64,000 nucleotides of DNA from Engraulis encrasicolus. Its lineage: Eukaryota > Chordata > Actinopteri > Clupeiformes > Engraulidae. Shown piece by piece: positions 11,343 to 23,257 of this stretch (position 1 is the stretch's first letter; every line of letters starts with the position of its first letter). Under the pieces are notes generated by a model. The model saw only the letters and a program-made list of their open reading frames with translations. It was not told the origin of the DNA and made no database searches. The DNA lies in NCBI RefSeq assembly GCF_034702125.1, contig NC_085869.1:20698677-20762676 (forward strand), written 5' to 3'. The position numbers and the translations under genes are program-made.

Positions 11343-12539
11343 GTATGCATATGTATGATTAATCCAAATTTCAGATAGTGAACTAATGAACAACAAATTC
11401 CTGTGGCCTGAACCAACCAAACTGGTGCACACAGTGAAAAATTAATGGGGGGGCAGGGACAAAGGTTGACTTGCTGCCAACCACAGCAAAAAAACGTTTT
11501 AAATCACCTGCACAACAGGATTTACAACATCCCGCATCCACATAAGTAACACCGGCTGCATAACTAATACCTTCACCTGGAATCTCAACAGGATTTACAG
11601 CACGCATGTCCACGGCCAACACCACCACCGGCATATTAAACTAGCTCACAGGATTCACCTGTGTGCTGAATCTCCATCTCAGGATTTATCGCTGAAACAC
11701 TCAACGCCAACAACATAATACGTAACTGGAAATGTATTAACCTGTGTCAACAAGCACCCTTGAATTTATAGAACCGGTACGCTCAAAGTCAACAGAGGAT
11801 ATACATACAGTGGACAGCTCTACAGCACACTCCCGATATAATATGGCAAACACCTCAACACATCTCCAACAGGAATTAATCATGCACCTGAACAACAAGC
11901 TATGCGTTACACATGGACATATTAGGGAAAGTTCTTCAGTATAAAGTGCCCCATGGCTTTGTCTACAGATATTTGCTCTCTTTTTTAGGTGTTTTCTCTT
12001 AGGTGTATCTTAGATGATTAGAGATTTTAGAATTCAAGTTCTTGAGATTTGAGCTTTTTTTTAATTAAAGATGTGGGTATGTTAGAGCTGAATGAACACT
12101 ATACTATTGCAAAATGAAGGTTCTAGATTTTAAACGTAACCTGTTTGTATGTGCTTCGGAGGCTGAGATATTTAGGATTTAATAGGCAGAGGGCACCCTT
12201 TCCCATAAAGGGTTCAGGACAAGATGGGTTAATGACAAAGTGCCAAATCATGCACTGAACATTGGGAGTTAATCCCCCATATCAATTAAATGAAACCGCT
12301 TTCCGCAACGCACCAAAAGGTGAGAACTAAAACCTTATGTCCTCATGAAGAGTCTCTGTATCCCCATTGGGCCACAAACTATACCCCACCTCTGATGGCA
12401 GGTAAAGGCCGACTGTGTAGTTACTGTACCTTTGATTGCACTGTGGACTTCTGAAATATGAACCATCAGTGACTGCAGGGGTTAACAATCACAGCAGTGC
12501 CATCAAGTCAGACGAATGCCAGCCCGTGTATAGGCTAGC
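11343..12539. other. Unassigned DNA
   Basis: No ORF above 90 codons and no recognised repeat. CAGGATT(T/C)A recurs at about 11517, 11588, 11651 and 11682, which may mark an old tandem repeat. Confidence 0.5.
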
Positions 12540-13290
12540 GAGCAAGAGTGAGTGAGCAGAGCAGACAATGGCTGATTTCTATGCCCTTGCCTTTTTTTGT
12601 CGCAAGCTAAATCGATGTGCAACACACGTCATGTGTGTCAGTGACGCTCGGAGGCAATTAGGGCAAAGTGTCGGCTCGGCTGTCTCTTCCACTGAGATGG
12701 CTCTGAGTGCAGCTAGTGGAGAGAGACTCTCTCCTCTGACTGCCTCCATCCGTACTGCTCCAGTGACGTTCTGATGCTACTGTATGTGATGCTGCGTCGT
12801 TCCACAATGTCAAAAGCAGACAGAAATTCAAAACAATAGTGTTGTGTCTTATTCCGGTTCAGGTCAGACCTTGTGCAAATTGAAGCAAGTAAACTTTAGA
12901 GGTAATCTGGACAAGGGAATGGCGGTACATTATGTGATGAAACATACAAGATGACTGTACAACAGAGCTCTTAAATCATATTTATTTATGTACTGATTAG
13001 CATGTTTGAAAGGCATTAGATTTGTCGAAATTAGTAGAAACGGTCTATAGAAAAATAATTGAAACTGTTTTATAATGCAAAATGTGACCTCATGCACAGC
13101 TGGAAGTTGGGGGTTTGTAATGCTTTTAAGACAAAACAAGATCAACAGACCACAGTGGCATCATGTTGCCTTTGATCTTCGACCGAATTTTCTTCAAAAG
13201 TTAAAGGGTTACCCAGGAGTCATTGTCCATTTGTTCTGAAAATGTTGTCTAAATATGATCAGTAAACGTTTGCATAATGTTGCTAAAAGG
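12540..13290. other. Unassigned DNA with a small open frame
   Basis: A 68-codon frame at 12568-12774 starts MADFYALAFFCRK, but I see no family match or splice context. The rest is AT-rich and featureless. Confidence 0.4.
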
Positions 13291-13294
13291 TAGG

Positions 13295-13343
13295 TAGACA
13301 GACAAACAGACAAACAGACAGACAGATAGACAGACAGACACAA
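13295..13343. repeat. GACA/AACA tetranucleotide microsatellite
   Basis: Repeats of ACAGACAA and GACAGACA with a single GATA variant. Confidence 0.9.
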
Positions 13344-13744
13344 CCTGGAAACTATACCTTACCCCTCTGGGTAGATAATACATCAATAAATATCAATGAT
13401 GCTGGATGTTGTTTTTGTGTTAATTAATCCTCTCAGCCACTAATTGAATTGCACGCTAATGGTAAAACCAATGATGAGCATTTGAAACAGGAGGTCATCA
13501 TAATATACCTTAATCTGACTTCTCCATCTCTGCTGGACACAAATCTATCCCACAAAACCAGAATAATAATTAGTTTTAATTTCCCCACATTTGTTGAGGT
13601 GCTGTCTCACAATGATTAGCCTGAAGTGAAATGAATACATTAATCAACTCGTCTATTGTTAATGAGTTCATCAATTAATTACCACAAGAGTGTGTGATGT
13701 CACATGAGCAAGTGTGCTGTATGATGCTATGTGACACTCTCCTC

Positions 13745-14035
13745 CAGGGCTGGATTCAGATGGCCTGGGGCCCCTAGGCTACACGTCGATGTGGCCCCCC
13801 CACCCCGGAAGGCAAATTCAGAAACAAAATGTACATTGACAGTGTCATAATTGTGAGCTAGGCATTAAGGATAACGTGTACCAACTGTACTCAACAATCG
13901 CTGAATTTCCCAATACTGCATCAATACTGCATCACAATTTTGCAGTTTTTCCACTTTTGGCCAATCAGGGACCCCCTGACAGGTAGGGGCCCATAGCCTG
14001 CAGCCATATCTAGCCTGTGCGTTAATCCAGCCCGT
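13745..14035. mobile_element. hAT-like MITE, old copy
   Basis: Begins CAGGGCTGGATTCAGATGGCC and ends with the complement-like AATCCAGCCCGT. The inner segments GGGGCCCCTAGGCTAC and GTAGGGGCCCATAGCC are also inverted. Flanks CTCTCCTC and CTCTTTTC agree at 6 of 8 positions, consistent with a decayed 8-bp duplication. Confidence 0.65.
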
Positions 14036-14554
14036 CTCTTTTCCTACAGACTGATATATGCTCACTCCCTCCATCCCAATACTGTATATGCACAGCCACA
14101 CTGCCATGAGGACGATTATGGGTTACGAAATGCATTAGGCATCATTGTCATCATGTTTGAATTGCATCATGAATAAAAACTCATCACTGCTTCCAGCATC
14201 CACAAATGATTACCGGTGATGATACTGTCAAGAACATCATCTACATGCAGACACTCCCTGAGATATGCATTGTGAACCGCTTTCTTGTGTTTGATTGATA
14301 CTCTGTTTACTAAGCCCCGTCTCTGATCTTTTGCCATTTAATAGAGTGTTTGCCAGGGGAATGCTGATGGCATGGGATAACATTGTTCCCCCCATCTCCA
14401 CAACCTGTGATTACATCCGTGATTATATTAGCGCTCTGTCCATTCACTTCGCCTCGCCTTCCCTGTACTGTAGATTATCATCACCGCGGGCTATGGACAC
14501 GTCTTCATCCCTTCAGGCTGCACAGTATAGTAGGATAAGTCCCCTGTTATGTAA

Positions 14555-14780
14555 TACCAGAGATTCTTTAAGTATATAGAGATATGCCAATGCAATAGGT
14601 TGCTATGGGCACCTAACATGACCAGGTTCTGGTCTGCCTAAAGGGGCGTGTCATAATACTCCTAGCATTGAATAGAACAGTCATAGGTCTGCCTAGGTCT
14701 GCCTAAAGGGGGATCCCCCCCCTCCCCCTTGCAATAATAGAACCCGGAAACAATGGGCCAATGGAACCTCTCTCTCTCTC
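14555..14780. repeat. Dispersed repeat with CTGCCTA units
   Basis: AGAGATTCTTTAAGTATATAG at 14560 recurs inverted near 41320-41340. GGTCTGCCTA occurs at least three times between 14630 and 14710. It looks like a dispersed fish repeat whose ends I cannot fix. A short CT tract follows. Confidence 0.45.
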
Positions 14781-15780
14781 TACTCTCTCTGGTAATACAG
14801 TAACTGCCTATTCCCACCCAACCATTTAGCAGTGCCTCCAGTGGTTATGTTACATCTTGCATACACATGGGTGTCTGGCAGTTAGCCAATGTATAAATTA
14901 ATGATGTAACTTGCCCTTGTAGTAGCCCACACTATATACAGAGTAGTATACCAGTCAGTAAACTACTGTGGGCCAACACCGAAAATGCTGCCTTTTCACT
15001 CTGAAAACTAAAAACATATATAAAATCATAGTGTACAAAAAGCAAGAGAGCACAATGCAGGTATGTCAGAGTTCTATTGAAATTAGTGCACTGTGTACAT
15101 ATTTATTAGCCCACTTTTTACTCTCAGCGCCGTCATATTTCCAAGCAGCTATCCGTATACACTAGGTCCCAGGCAGCTTTTAAATCTGTTATAGCTGTAT
15201 AATGTCTGGAGACTTTGCTTTAGCGATACAAATGTTTTGCATTTACACTTTAGCCTCAAATTCCCAGCAGCAATAAAGAATGCAGTCTTTGCTTCGCTCA
15301 ACCTTGTTTTGGTCTGCATGAGTGCTGTATAATCTTAAAGTAAGTTATCTCAAACACATTTAATGCGTAGAATAGAAACATTTCATTGACATTTAGCTGC
15401 TAGTACATTATATTTTATATATTGTTGGAACAATAATGAGAGGAATTAGCAGAATGCTTAGAACAGCAATTTAGTGATATGCAGCTTTGGAAGCTCTAGC
15501 CATTTTAGATTTAGTTTTTATACATATACACACACATATATTATATATATAAACGTATTGAGCTTCTATCATCTCTGCCTTTTGATCCAAAGGTCCTTTT
15601 CAAACATACTGAACACCTGTATGTAGGCTATTCTAAAAGCATTAGTATTCATGCCATCATCATGGATTTCCTTTTGTCATCGTAAGGGAGGAGACGAAGA
15701 CAAGAAGGGGACGTTTTTCAATTGCTGCTTAGCTTTTGATATAGTAATACACCTTCACAACCATGTGGTTATTTCCCAAG
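14781..15780. other. Unassigned AT-rich DNA
   Basis: No gene. Contains a TATA-rich tract near 15520-15560 with no further structure. Confidence 0.5.
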
Positions 15781-15869
15781 GCCGCACACGCTTCTGCAGC
15801 TGTGTGTGTGTGCGCGTGTGTGTCTGTGTGTGTAGGCAGGTGTGCTGTCCGCAGGTGTGCTGTCCGCAA

Positions 15870-16010
15870 ACAGATTTGACCGGGCCTAGGACAAAGTCAT
15901 CTGGAAGGCCCCCCCCCTCACAATACTTACAATGTAATGGGGTCCCAATTTTGCCCCCTTCCCCTTTCCCTGGGCCTGGTGACCTGTTTGCCTCCCCGCC
16001 CATGTCAGTG
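15870..16010. mobile_element. Fragment of the GGCCC-rich MITE family
   Basis: GGACAAAGTCATCTGGAAGG, TACAATGTAATG and CCCTGGGCCTGG match segments of 56218-56375 and, in complement, 20300-20350. Ends are not preserved. Confidence 0.55.
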
Positions 16011-16539
16011 GACCTGTGCGCGTGTGTGCCGTGGTAGTTCCGCACCCCTGAACAAGTGGCCGAATTGAAATGCGGAGCACGGCCCTCCCGCACACTTGTC
16101 CGTGTGATTTCATGGGAGGGCATCAGTCTAGCGGCTCAGCTATAGGCACTCCTGTAGCCTGACCCCCAGACAGGTGCCCCCCCCCCCTCTCTCTCTCTCT
16201 TTGGTGTCTTGATTAGCAGGGGCTTAGGGAGCCAGACTGCAGGGGAGAGAGAGCACATTCGCCTTTTATTGCCTCATAGAAGGACTTCCTCTTGTTGAAA
16301 GCCTTCAAATTGCTTTTGATGATAAAAGAACCCACCTCCACAAAATGGCTGTGCTTCTGGTGAGGGTGCTCTCTGCTATCCCTGTCTGTCTTTGGCGACG
16401 GCACGAATGTCATTGTTCCCAGCATTTTGTTGGCGGTGGTTGAGAGTGGATGGCCTGAACTAGAGGGCGTGAGAGTAGCTGATAGCGTTACTTTGTAACT
16501 GAGTCCCCATGGGTGTTGGACACTGGTGGACCACCCTGA

Positions 16540-17185
16540 TCTCCAAAAATTCCGTGCTCCTGGACACGGATGTTAAGGACACGAAATCCGTGTCCAGGAG
16601 CACGGATTTTGCCAAAATTCCGTGCTCCTGGACACGGAATTGTTTTCCGTGCTCCTGGACACGGAATTATTTTCCGTGATGGGCACACGGAAGTGCTTTC
16701 TATAGGCTATTACCACAGCACTGTGTAACTCTATCATTAGAAAATACATGCCAAATGCCAATCCTAAACAAAATAATGCTATAGCAATTTAAGTTGTGCC
16801 CTGACCAAAACATTCCCTAACCTTAACCTGTCATTAAAGACATATTTTTGAGAAATATCTTTTCCAGTTGGTTGCTAGGCTATCAAATTCATATAATGAA
16901 TGAAAGAAAACTAGCTGTGCCCAGACCAAAACAATCCCTAACCCTAACCTGTCAGTAGGAAATGTTTTTTTTTTTAGAAAAAATATTTGAAATTAGAAAA
17001 ATCTGTGGGAGTAGCCTATAGAGAGAGCACTTCTCTGTGTCCATCACGGAAAACAATTCCGTGTCCAGGAGCACGGAAAACAATTCCGTGTCCAGGAGCA
17101 CGGAATTTTGGCAAAATCCGTGCTCCTGGACACAGATTTTGTGCCCTTAACATCCGTGTCTAGGAGCACGGAATTTTTGGAGATC
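16540..17185. mobile_element. Long-TIR foldback element with iterated hairpin units
   Basis: The left 155 bp (GATCTCCAAAAATTCCGTG... to 16695) are the complement of the right 155 bp (17020 to ...GGAATTTTTGGAGATC at 17185). Within each TIR the unit CCGTGCTCCTGGACACGG is repeated three to four times in both orientations. Each unit is itself a near-palindrome. The interior 16700-17015 has two direct copies of a CCTAACC(T/C)TAACCTGTCA segment at about 16813 and 16935. No target duplication is clear. No ORF. Confidence 0.8.
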
Positions 17186-17364
17186 ATGTTGGGTGGACAC
17201 GTCCTATCTGTATGGAACCTTAATGTTCACTTACATCAAGACGAAAATAAACACATCCTTGTTGTCATGTCAATGGACCGTCACCAACATGTTGTTTACA
17301 AGAACCGGCAACATTTCACAGAGCTTTGAAACATTTACGATGTTGTCTCATAAAAATAACATAA

Positions 17365-17969
17365 AGGTGCACTGTGTAAGATTTTTAGTTGTTTATTTGA
17401 AGAATTCAGATGCAAAACCCCCTAACTCCATTTCTCAAGACCTGCACTTCTATATTTTTAGAGAACCCAGTTGTTGGTTTGGTTTACATTCATGTACTTG
17501 ATAATACATATAAATAGTTATATTACATAAATAAAATAACAGAAATAGGCAATTTTGATAACTTTGTATTAAATAAAAATGAATTAAGATTATTTTCTGA
17601 AAAGGCACTTAGGGGGTTTTGCATCTGAACTCTTCATTTCCAGAATTCTTGTTGCCCATTCACCAATTTTTCCTTTTTCATGAATACTTACCACCACCAT
17701 TAAATTCAAAGTATTCATTATGACTGGGAAAATTGCACTTTTCATACATGAAAAAGGGGATCTTCTCCATGGTCCGCCATTTTGAATTTCCAGAAATAGG
17801 CATTTTTAGCTGCAAAAATGACTGTACTGTGGCCACACTAGTAAATATTAGTTTATTACTTTGTAAACATTCATGAAAAGACTAAATTTGGCAATAGGCA
17901 ACCCAGTTTCAATGAGCAGCATGCCGTAGCTGCACTACCCATTCTGGCCACATTCTACACAGTGCACCT
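17365..17969. mobile_element. TTAA-type MITE, AGGTGCACTGTGTA family, with nested insertion
   Basis: Left end AGGTGCACTGTGTA follows ATAA (a one-base variant of TTAA). The right end TACACAGTGCACCT precedes TTAA (17970-17973). It is interrupted by the element at 17399-17635. Sequences at 27201-27302 and 63853-64000 belong to the same family. Confidence 0.8.
17399..17635. mobile_element. 237-bp TIR element inserted in the TTAA MITE
   Basis: Ends are TTCAGATGCAAAACCCCCTAA and TTAGGGGGTTTTGCATCTGAA. A second copy at 56764-56995 is about 93% identical by eye. AT-rich interior with no ORF. Confidence 0.8.
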
Positions 17970-17973
17970 TTAA

Positions 17974-18648
17974 GCATGGAGTCTTTCTCCCTCATGGATG
18001 TTAGACAGTGGTGTCAATTTCAGTTTTTCTCTACCCCTCTCTGTTCATTCACTCACATCAGCAGGAGAGTGTCAGAGAAAATAACTCATCCGCTGTTGTC
18101 TTAGGTTATTTCAGCCAACACATGTTGTTTACAAGAACCTGAGACTTGTCTCGGAGGATTTTGTTTTGTTTTCAGGGTGTATTTAGTTCTTGACAAATAT
18201 TCAAAGCCTCTTCTCACTCCAGGGTGCAACAGATCCTGTGATTACGCAAACAAACAGCAGCGATGGTTTCATTGTAGGGATGAGTTTCAGACCAGCATGA
18301 CAGAGAAAGTAAACCAACTCTGCCGCCTGATTAAATAAACACAGGTGTGTTTCGCATTTTAACACTCATCTATATTCATGTCATGTATCCATTTCTGCCT
18401 GGGAGGAGATAGGAAAGGGCATGTCATTTGGATCGAATGATGAGGTGTGGTAAAGTAGGAGATTGTATAAATATAGAGATTGTTCTTATCCCAATTCTCA
18501 CTGTAGCAGAAGAAATACAGCCATTATCATGATGATAAAGATGTATGATAAAAGATATCCATGAAATACATACAAAATATATGCATGTTTTCATTCACAT
18601 GATGATCTACCCTCATTGGCAAAAAGGTTAGGCCTGCTGCATTACACA
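17974..18648. other. Unassigned DNA
   Basis: No gene or clear repeat seen. Confidence 0.5.
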
Positions 18649-18920
18649 CAGTGCTGGGCTGGGACCACAAACTGGCCCGGGCATTTTTGGCAAAGAGCAG
18701 CCTCTTTCATCTCCACCCCCATACTACAATTATGATGCACTCAGTCTACTGTGTACGATGGATGCACTGATGGGCTGCCCTATCTAAATTGCAGGTCAGT
18801 CTGTGAGGCAAAATGAGAAGCAAACAAACAAACAAACAATAAAACTAAAAGCATCGGCGGGTGAGGACTATCCTCCGACCAGGAAAATGCCCTGTATGGC
18901 AGATTACTAGTCCAGCCCTG
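18649..18920. mobile_element. hAT-like MITE
   Basis: Ends CAGTGCTGGGCTGG and AGTCCAGCCCTG are inverted. Inner CTGGCCCGGGCATTTT faces GGAAAATGCCCTG. Flanks TACACACA and TACACATC agree at 6 of 8. Contains a short AAAC tract near 18822. Confidence 0.6.
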
Positions 18921-19199
18921 TACACATCACACAGAAAGCCTTCAAACGTACCTACTGAGTAACCAGAGCTTCTCAGCTCAGCATCATCATGGGACCACAT
19001 TTAACGTGGTCCACTTATGGCTGAGGTTAAAGATTTAGGAGGTCTGAGGTACTGTATGTGTAAGCAGATCTGCAACAAACCTCCTGAGGTAGGCTACATC
19101 TTGTGTCGTCATGGCAGAACTGGTCCTGGGATTCTTGGGACGCTTAAATGTCAGGGGCCTGAAAGGCAAGACAAGGCACACCAAGGAATTACAATGTGC

Positions 19200-20095
19200 C
19201 TCACAGAACAGAAAAATAAATAACATAATAAAAAGTGCACGCCAATAAAAAAATGCAATGAAATTAGTGATTAGAAGAATAACATCCCAAATTAATTTGT
19301 TATATTAGATAAAAACAAAACAAAACAAAACAAAACATACAATGTGTCTCTGTTAGAATCAACCTGCCAGGTAGGTGCCCCGTACCATTCACATACATCA
19401 CATTCTACACGGCGTAATTGGCCCTGTATCATCATTGAGATTACCAAGGTGTTAAATTAATCTCTCTGTACCACCAGCTTGCATTATAGTGCTTTGCGGA
19501 ATGGTCTTAATGAGACCTCTGACATTCCCTCTTTAGTTTAAAAAGAGCTGCATAGTGAAGGTCATTGTGTTCTTTGCCATAGCAACAAAAGACGGGGATG
19601 GCTGAATACAGATTTCCTCTGTTGAAACACTCTAGATCCTAGCTAACCTGTGAAAATGGCCTGACGCATACATCTCAGGTAATCTTTGACTCAAACAGGA
19701 TTTTAGCAAAACGAATTAAATTATGATGAAAAATTGAACTCATTCTTGGAAATAGCTTCACATGAGGTCAACATGACCTTGCTCTTTGATATCTAATCTT
19801 TGAAATCTACTTGCCATTTTTTCTACGTTACAGACAAAGATTAATTACAAATGAATAAGCTTCAAGGTACTCTTGATAGATGATGCATTCACAACGGACA
19901 CATACTTTTCAGCTGTGCTCTTTATGGTCATGCTGACCTTAAACTTTGACCTGCTCCCCATCTTGTTGAGTTGAACTGAAGATTCACACCATATCTGTAG
20001 CCAGTGCCTTAGGGAATACTTGAGATTGTACTGTGCACAAAAGACTATGACAGACACATACACATGGAAAGCAAAAGAAATGCAGCCAGAATATA
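19200..20095. repeat. Direct duplication, copy A
   Basis: Aligns co-linearly with 23060-24270. Anchors are GTGCA(C/T)GCCAATAAAA, the conserved core 19409-19632, ATGACCTTGCTC near 19772, GATGATGCATTC near 19880, GAGTTGAACTGAA near 19968 and TATGACAGACACATACA near 20045. Outside the core the copies are clearly diverged with many indels. AAAAC repeats occur at 19313-19337. Confidence 0.85.
19409..19632. promoter_or_regulatory. Putative conserved non-coding element, copy A
   Basis: About six differences from 23258-23481 over 222 bp, while flanks of the same duplication are far more diverged. No long open frame. Contains TTAAATTAAT, TCTTAATGAGACC and CTTTAGTTTAAAAAG, which look like homeodomain or SOX-type contact sites. 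Constraint in both copies suggests an enhancer. That is inference. Gene conversion limited to the core is the main alternative. Confidence 0.55.
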
Positions 20096-20217
20096 TGTCT
20101 ACATTTCTGAAACAGCGACCAAAAATCTCCTTTACATGTACAGTATACTGTAAACTGCTATGCTACTGATATGTTACATGTTGTGCGTATACAATAATGA
20201 TGTCTGAATGCTATAGT

Positions 20218-20355
20218 CAGGGGTGCTGACAGGGGGCAAAGGAGACAGTCGTCCCAGGCCCAGGGGGAGAGGGGGCCCAAAATTGGGGCCTTATTCCATT
20301 GTGCTATAGGGCTGGGGGGCCCTGTCAGATGACTTTGTCCTGGGCCTGGCCAAAG
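20218..20355. mobile_element. hAT-like MITE fragment
   Basis: Starts CAGGGGTGCTGACAGGGGGC. Continues with GGCCCAGGGGGAGAGGGGGC and CAGATGACTTTGTCCTGGGC, shared in complement with 56218-56375. The right terminus is missing. Confidence 0.6.
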
Positions 20356-20654
20356 CTTTCAGTCATTGAAGGGGCAGAACAGGAGGCCTAAATAAATAAT
20401 AATTTTTAGACCTTGGTGGATGCAGCAGACCTGAAGCAGAAAGACATACTGCAAGCTTCTCCTGGCCACTGTCTCTCCATATCCTTGAAGTCTCCAAGCC
20501 CATCTCTCCCACACAGAGGACGGGGAAAGAGGGTAGGATGAGAGAGAGGTCAGTGGCAGAGAGAAGAGGCTACCAGGGTAACCACCAAGGGCCTGGTCTG
20601 TGGGCTGTTTTGCTGACCACATGTACTTCCCTTTGTGTGGCATGCTGAACCACT

Positions 20655-20955
20655 CCAATTGGGAAACTCCAACTCCAAACATCATTATCACACAGCACTC
20701 CAAGGCACACAAGTGAACACTGCACACTGCACACAACGAAATTGCATTTATGCCTCACCCGTGCAAGGGGGCAGCCCTCAATGGCGCCCCAAGGGAGCTG
20801 TGCGGCGGGACGGCACCATGCTCAGGGTACCTCAGTCATGGAGGAGGATGGGGGAGAGCACTGGTTAATTACTCCCCCCACCAACCTGGCAGGTCAGGAG
20901 TCGAACCGGCAACCTTTGGGCTACAAGTCTGACGCTCTAATCGCTTACCCATGAT
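20655..20955 (-). mobile_element. tRNA-headed SINE
   Basis: On the minus strand the head at 20955-20890 has box-A-like TAAGCGATTAGAGCGTCAG and box-B-like GGTTCGACTCC. A body with GGGGGAGTAATTAACCAGTG follows, then a tail near 20655 ending GGAGTTGGAGTTTCCCA. A plus-strand copy lies at 45941-46240. Apparent ORFs here belong to the SINE and are not genes. Confidence 0.85.
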
Positions 20956-21090
20956 TGACTTCAATGTGGAAGGAGATGTGGAGGCTCCTAAAAGGGTCTT
21001 TGTTCAGCCATACACCATCTGCCTTGAGCAGTATCCATCCTTAGTCAGCTCACCACACACCTTTGTTAATAGGTGGGACCTTCCTGTGGA

Positions 21091-21309
21091 CAGTGTTGCC
21101 AGATTGGGCGGTTACCCGCCCAATTGGGCTGCTTGGGATGGCCGCCTGCGGGTAAATTTGGGAAAAATAGGCCATTTGGTGCTTTTTTCAGCAGTTTTAT
21201 GCCCATAGAAATCAATGCAATTTGTTGAAATTGGGCGGAATTTAGCGCATCCTGGCGGTTTTTGAGCACCTTTTGGGCGGGATTTGATCAGACACATCTG
21301 GCAACACTG
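21091..21309. mobile_element. hAT-like MITE, CAGTGTTGCCAGAT family
   Basis: 219 bp. TIRs CAGTGTTGCCAGAT and ATCTGGCAACACTG. Perfect 8-bp duplication CCTGTGGA (21083-21090, 21310-21317). Same family as 36491-36688 and 37449-37646. Confidence 0.95.
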
Positions 21310-21691
21310 CCTGTGGAGTTAAAGTCACCTCAGTCAAGAAACAACCCTCTTTTTAAGGAAAATGGCCAAGACAAGGAAATCCTCCCTGAGGACTATGACA
21401 ATGTGTGACAGAGAGAAAATGAAAGGAAAAGTGTGTCTGAACTGGTAATGACTGCAAGGAACACCCAACAAAGAAAAGGATTAAAAAAAAGATCCTTGCA
21501 GAAAACACAACACAGCAAAGGGATATTCCCGTGGCCAGGATTAAACATGACAGCAAACCACCTAGCGCTAAGAAACTGGGTAAAAAGTCCACCACAGTCA
21601 GCTCTATCACGTCAAGACCAATGTGGAAATGGACCAGAGTGGGCTCCAAAAGCATTTACATGACAGTAATACTATATGCTTAGTCAATGAA

Positions 21692-21915
21692 TAATGATAA
21701 CTAGAAATGCACTCAGAGAGCAGACCTCCGCCAAGGAAGCTGTTTGATAGAACATTTGACTATGTTACTGTAAATCCTATTTTTTTATTTTAAGTCTTTC
21801 TGCCTTCTTTTTGTGGAGTTACAAACTGGAATGTCAAAATGTGCCCTGTCCCGCAATTCAATTTGCGGTCACTAGGGGCGTCTAGATTTCTAGGCCAGTA
21901 ATGGTCAAGAATCTT
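21692..21915. repeat. Dispersed repeat related to the 26171 element
   Basis: ACTAGAAATGCACTCAGAGAGCAGACCTCCGCC parallels ACTAGAATGGGCACTCGGTAGAGCGCAAACCTTCGCC at 26172. Right boundary uncertain, near CTAGATTTCTAGG. Confidence 0.5.
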
Positions 21916-22250
21916 TTTTTTTAATGTTTTTATTTTCTATGAGAGCCAGCGTTCTGGAAGCGTTAATACGACCAGGCCAATCGGCTTCATCACAAAGTCC
22001 AGAACATGCTCAGGCTCCTGTATAAAAACCCGATCCAGACCCATCAGTGACAGCACCATAGATGGTTTGGGGCCCTGGGTGAACATGTCTTGTCCGTGGG
22101 AAAGCTACCAAACAAGGGACGAAAAAAAGCTCCAATGAATTTACGTAGCTCTTTTAAGTCAGCCTGGACATGTGAACACAGTCAAATCCAGCAATGGCAG
22201 CACAGAGGCTGTCTCTGGCATCAGGAAGCAGCCTTGCCTTCCCACTAGGG

Positions 22251-22922
22251 CTGTGATGATACTAAGGGCATAGGTTTGGTTTGAGCTCATGCATGATACT
22301 GTATCGAGCCAAGAAATCATGGTACACAGAGTCACAATACTGTATCGCGATGCAAGAAGGCAGTATCGTGATGCGCTTTTTCAAAGTTCTGTTAACCTTC
22401 AGTGCAGAAAACAACCCAATGATATGATGTCACAGAGCTTTCAAGTTTCAAGCCCACCACATTATTATTTTTAAACAGTCTTTTAATACTAAGTAACTAC
22501 CTGTAACCTGCTCTACTATACATGATCCTTTATAGTTTTTTTGTGAAAAATAAATAAATAGAAAAAATCGTGCAGTGTATCGAACCGTAGATCAAAAATC
22601 ATGATAAGAAACAAATCGTGACTTGATTGCATCGTTACAGCCCTTGAAATAAAGAGCAGGACAGCACTCCGAGTCTTGTGTTTTATTGGCCGTCAGACGT
22701 TTCGGAGTTAACCTTCTTCAGTGTCGGGCAAACCCGTCGGTTTGCCCGACACTGAAGAAGGTTAACCCCGAAACATCTGACAGGCAATAAACCACAAAAC
22801 TTGGAGTGCTGTCCTGCTCTATGTTTTATTTCATATATTCTCGAGGAATGAGCACCCACTTGTTCACTTTGTTTGAGTTGAGCGCGTTACACCCCTTAGT
22901 TTAATTGATCGTTACAGCCCTT
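22251..22922. mobile_element. hAT-like element with TAGGGCTG ends, split by a palindrome
   Basis: The left end TAGGGCTGTGATGATAC faces the right end ATCGTTACAGCCC. Runs of GTATCG or TGTATCG near 22310-22370 and 22575 are typical of this repeat type. The right terminus is duplicated (22631-22645 and 22908-22922) by the palindrome inserted at 22646. Flanks CTTCCCAC and CTTCTCAC agree at 7 of 8, but the exact end is ambiguous by two bases. Confidence 0.6.
22646..22907. mobile_element. Snap-back palindromic element with 15-bp target duplication
   Basis: Arms of about 90 bp meet near 22737 with almost no spacer (GGGCAAACCCGTCGGTTTGCCC at the centre). They contain AACCTTCTTCAGTGTCGGG and its complement, the GAAAC(G/A)TCTGAC motif, and AATAAA near the outer ends. 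ATCGTTACAGCCCTT is duplicated on both sides (22631-22645 and 22908-22922). A 15-bp duplication fits LINE-type insertion better than cut-and-paste. Confidence 0.8.
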
Positions 22923-23257
22923 CTCACCACATTACAGCTAAAGCCAAACCGGCAGCTCCTCGTCACTTCTACCATACCGGCAGCAAGGTGAAAATCCTGC
23001 GGAGAGCTAGAAGAGAGATGTGGATTTATCAATTCTGTGTCACAGAATGGAAAGGTAAAAAATACTTTCTACAATATCATACAAGGTGCATGCCAATAAA
23101 ATGCATGCCAATAAAATGAAGTCAAAAATTAAATAAAATCAGGAATGAAATGGTTGCATGCCAGCAAAATATAAAAGACTTCCAAAGTTCTTGTGTTTTA
23201 AAAATCAACCTACCAGGGAGCTGCCTGTTTGTATCATTCACATGCAATCACACACAG

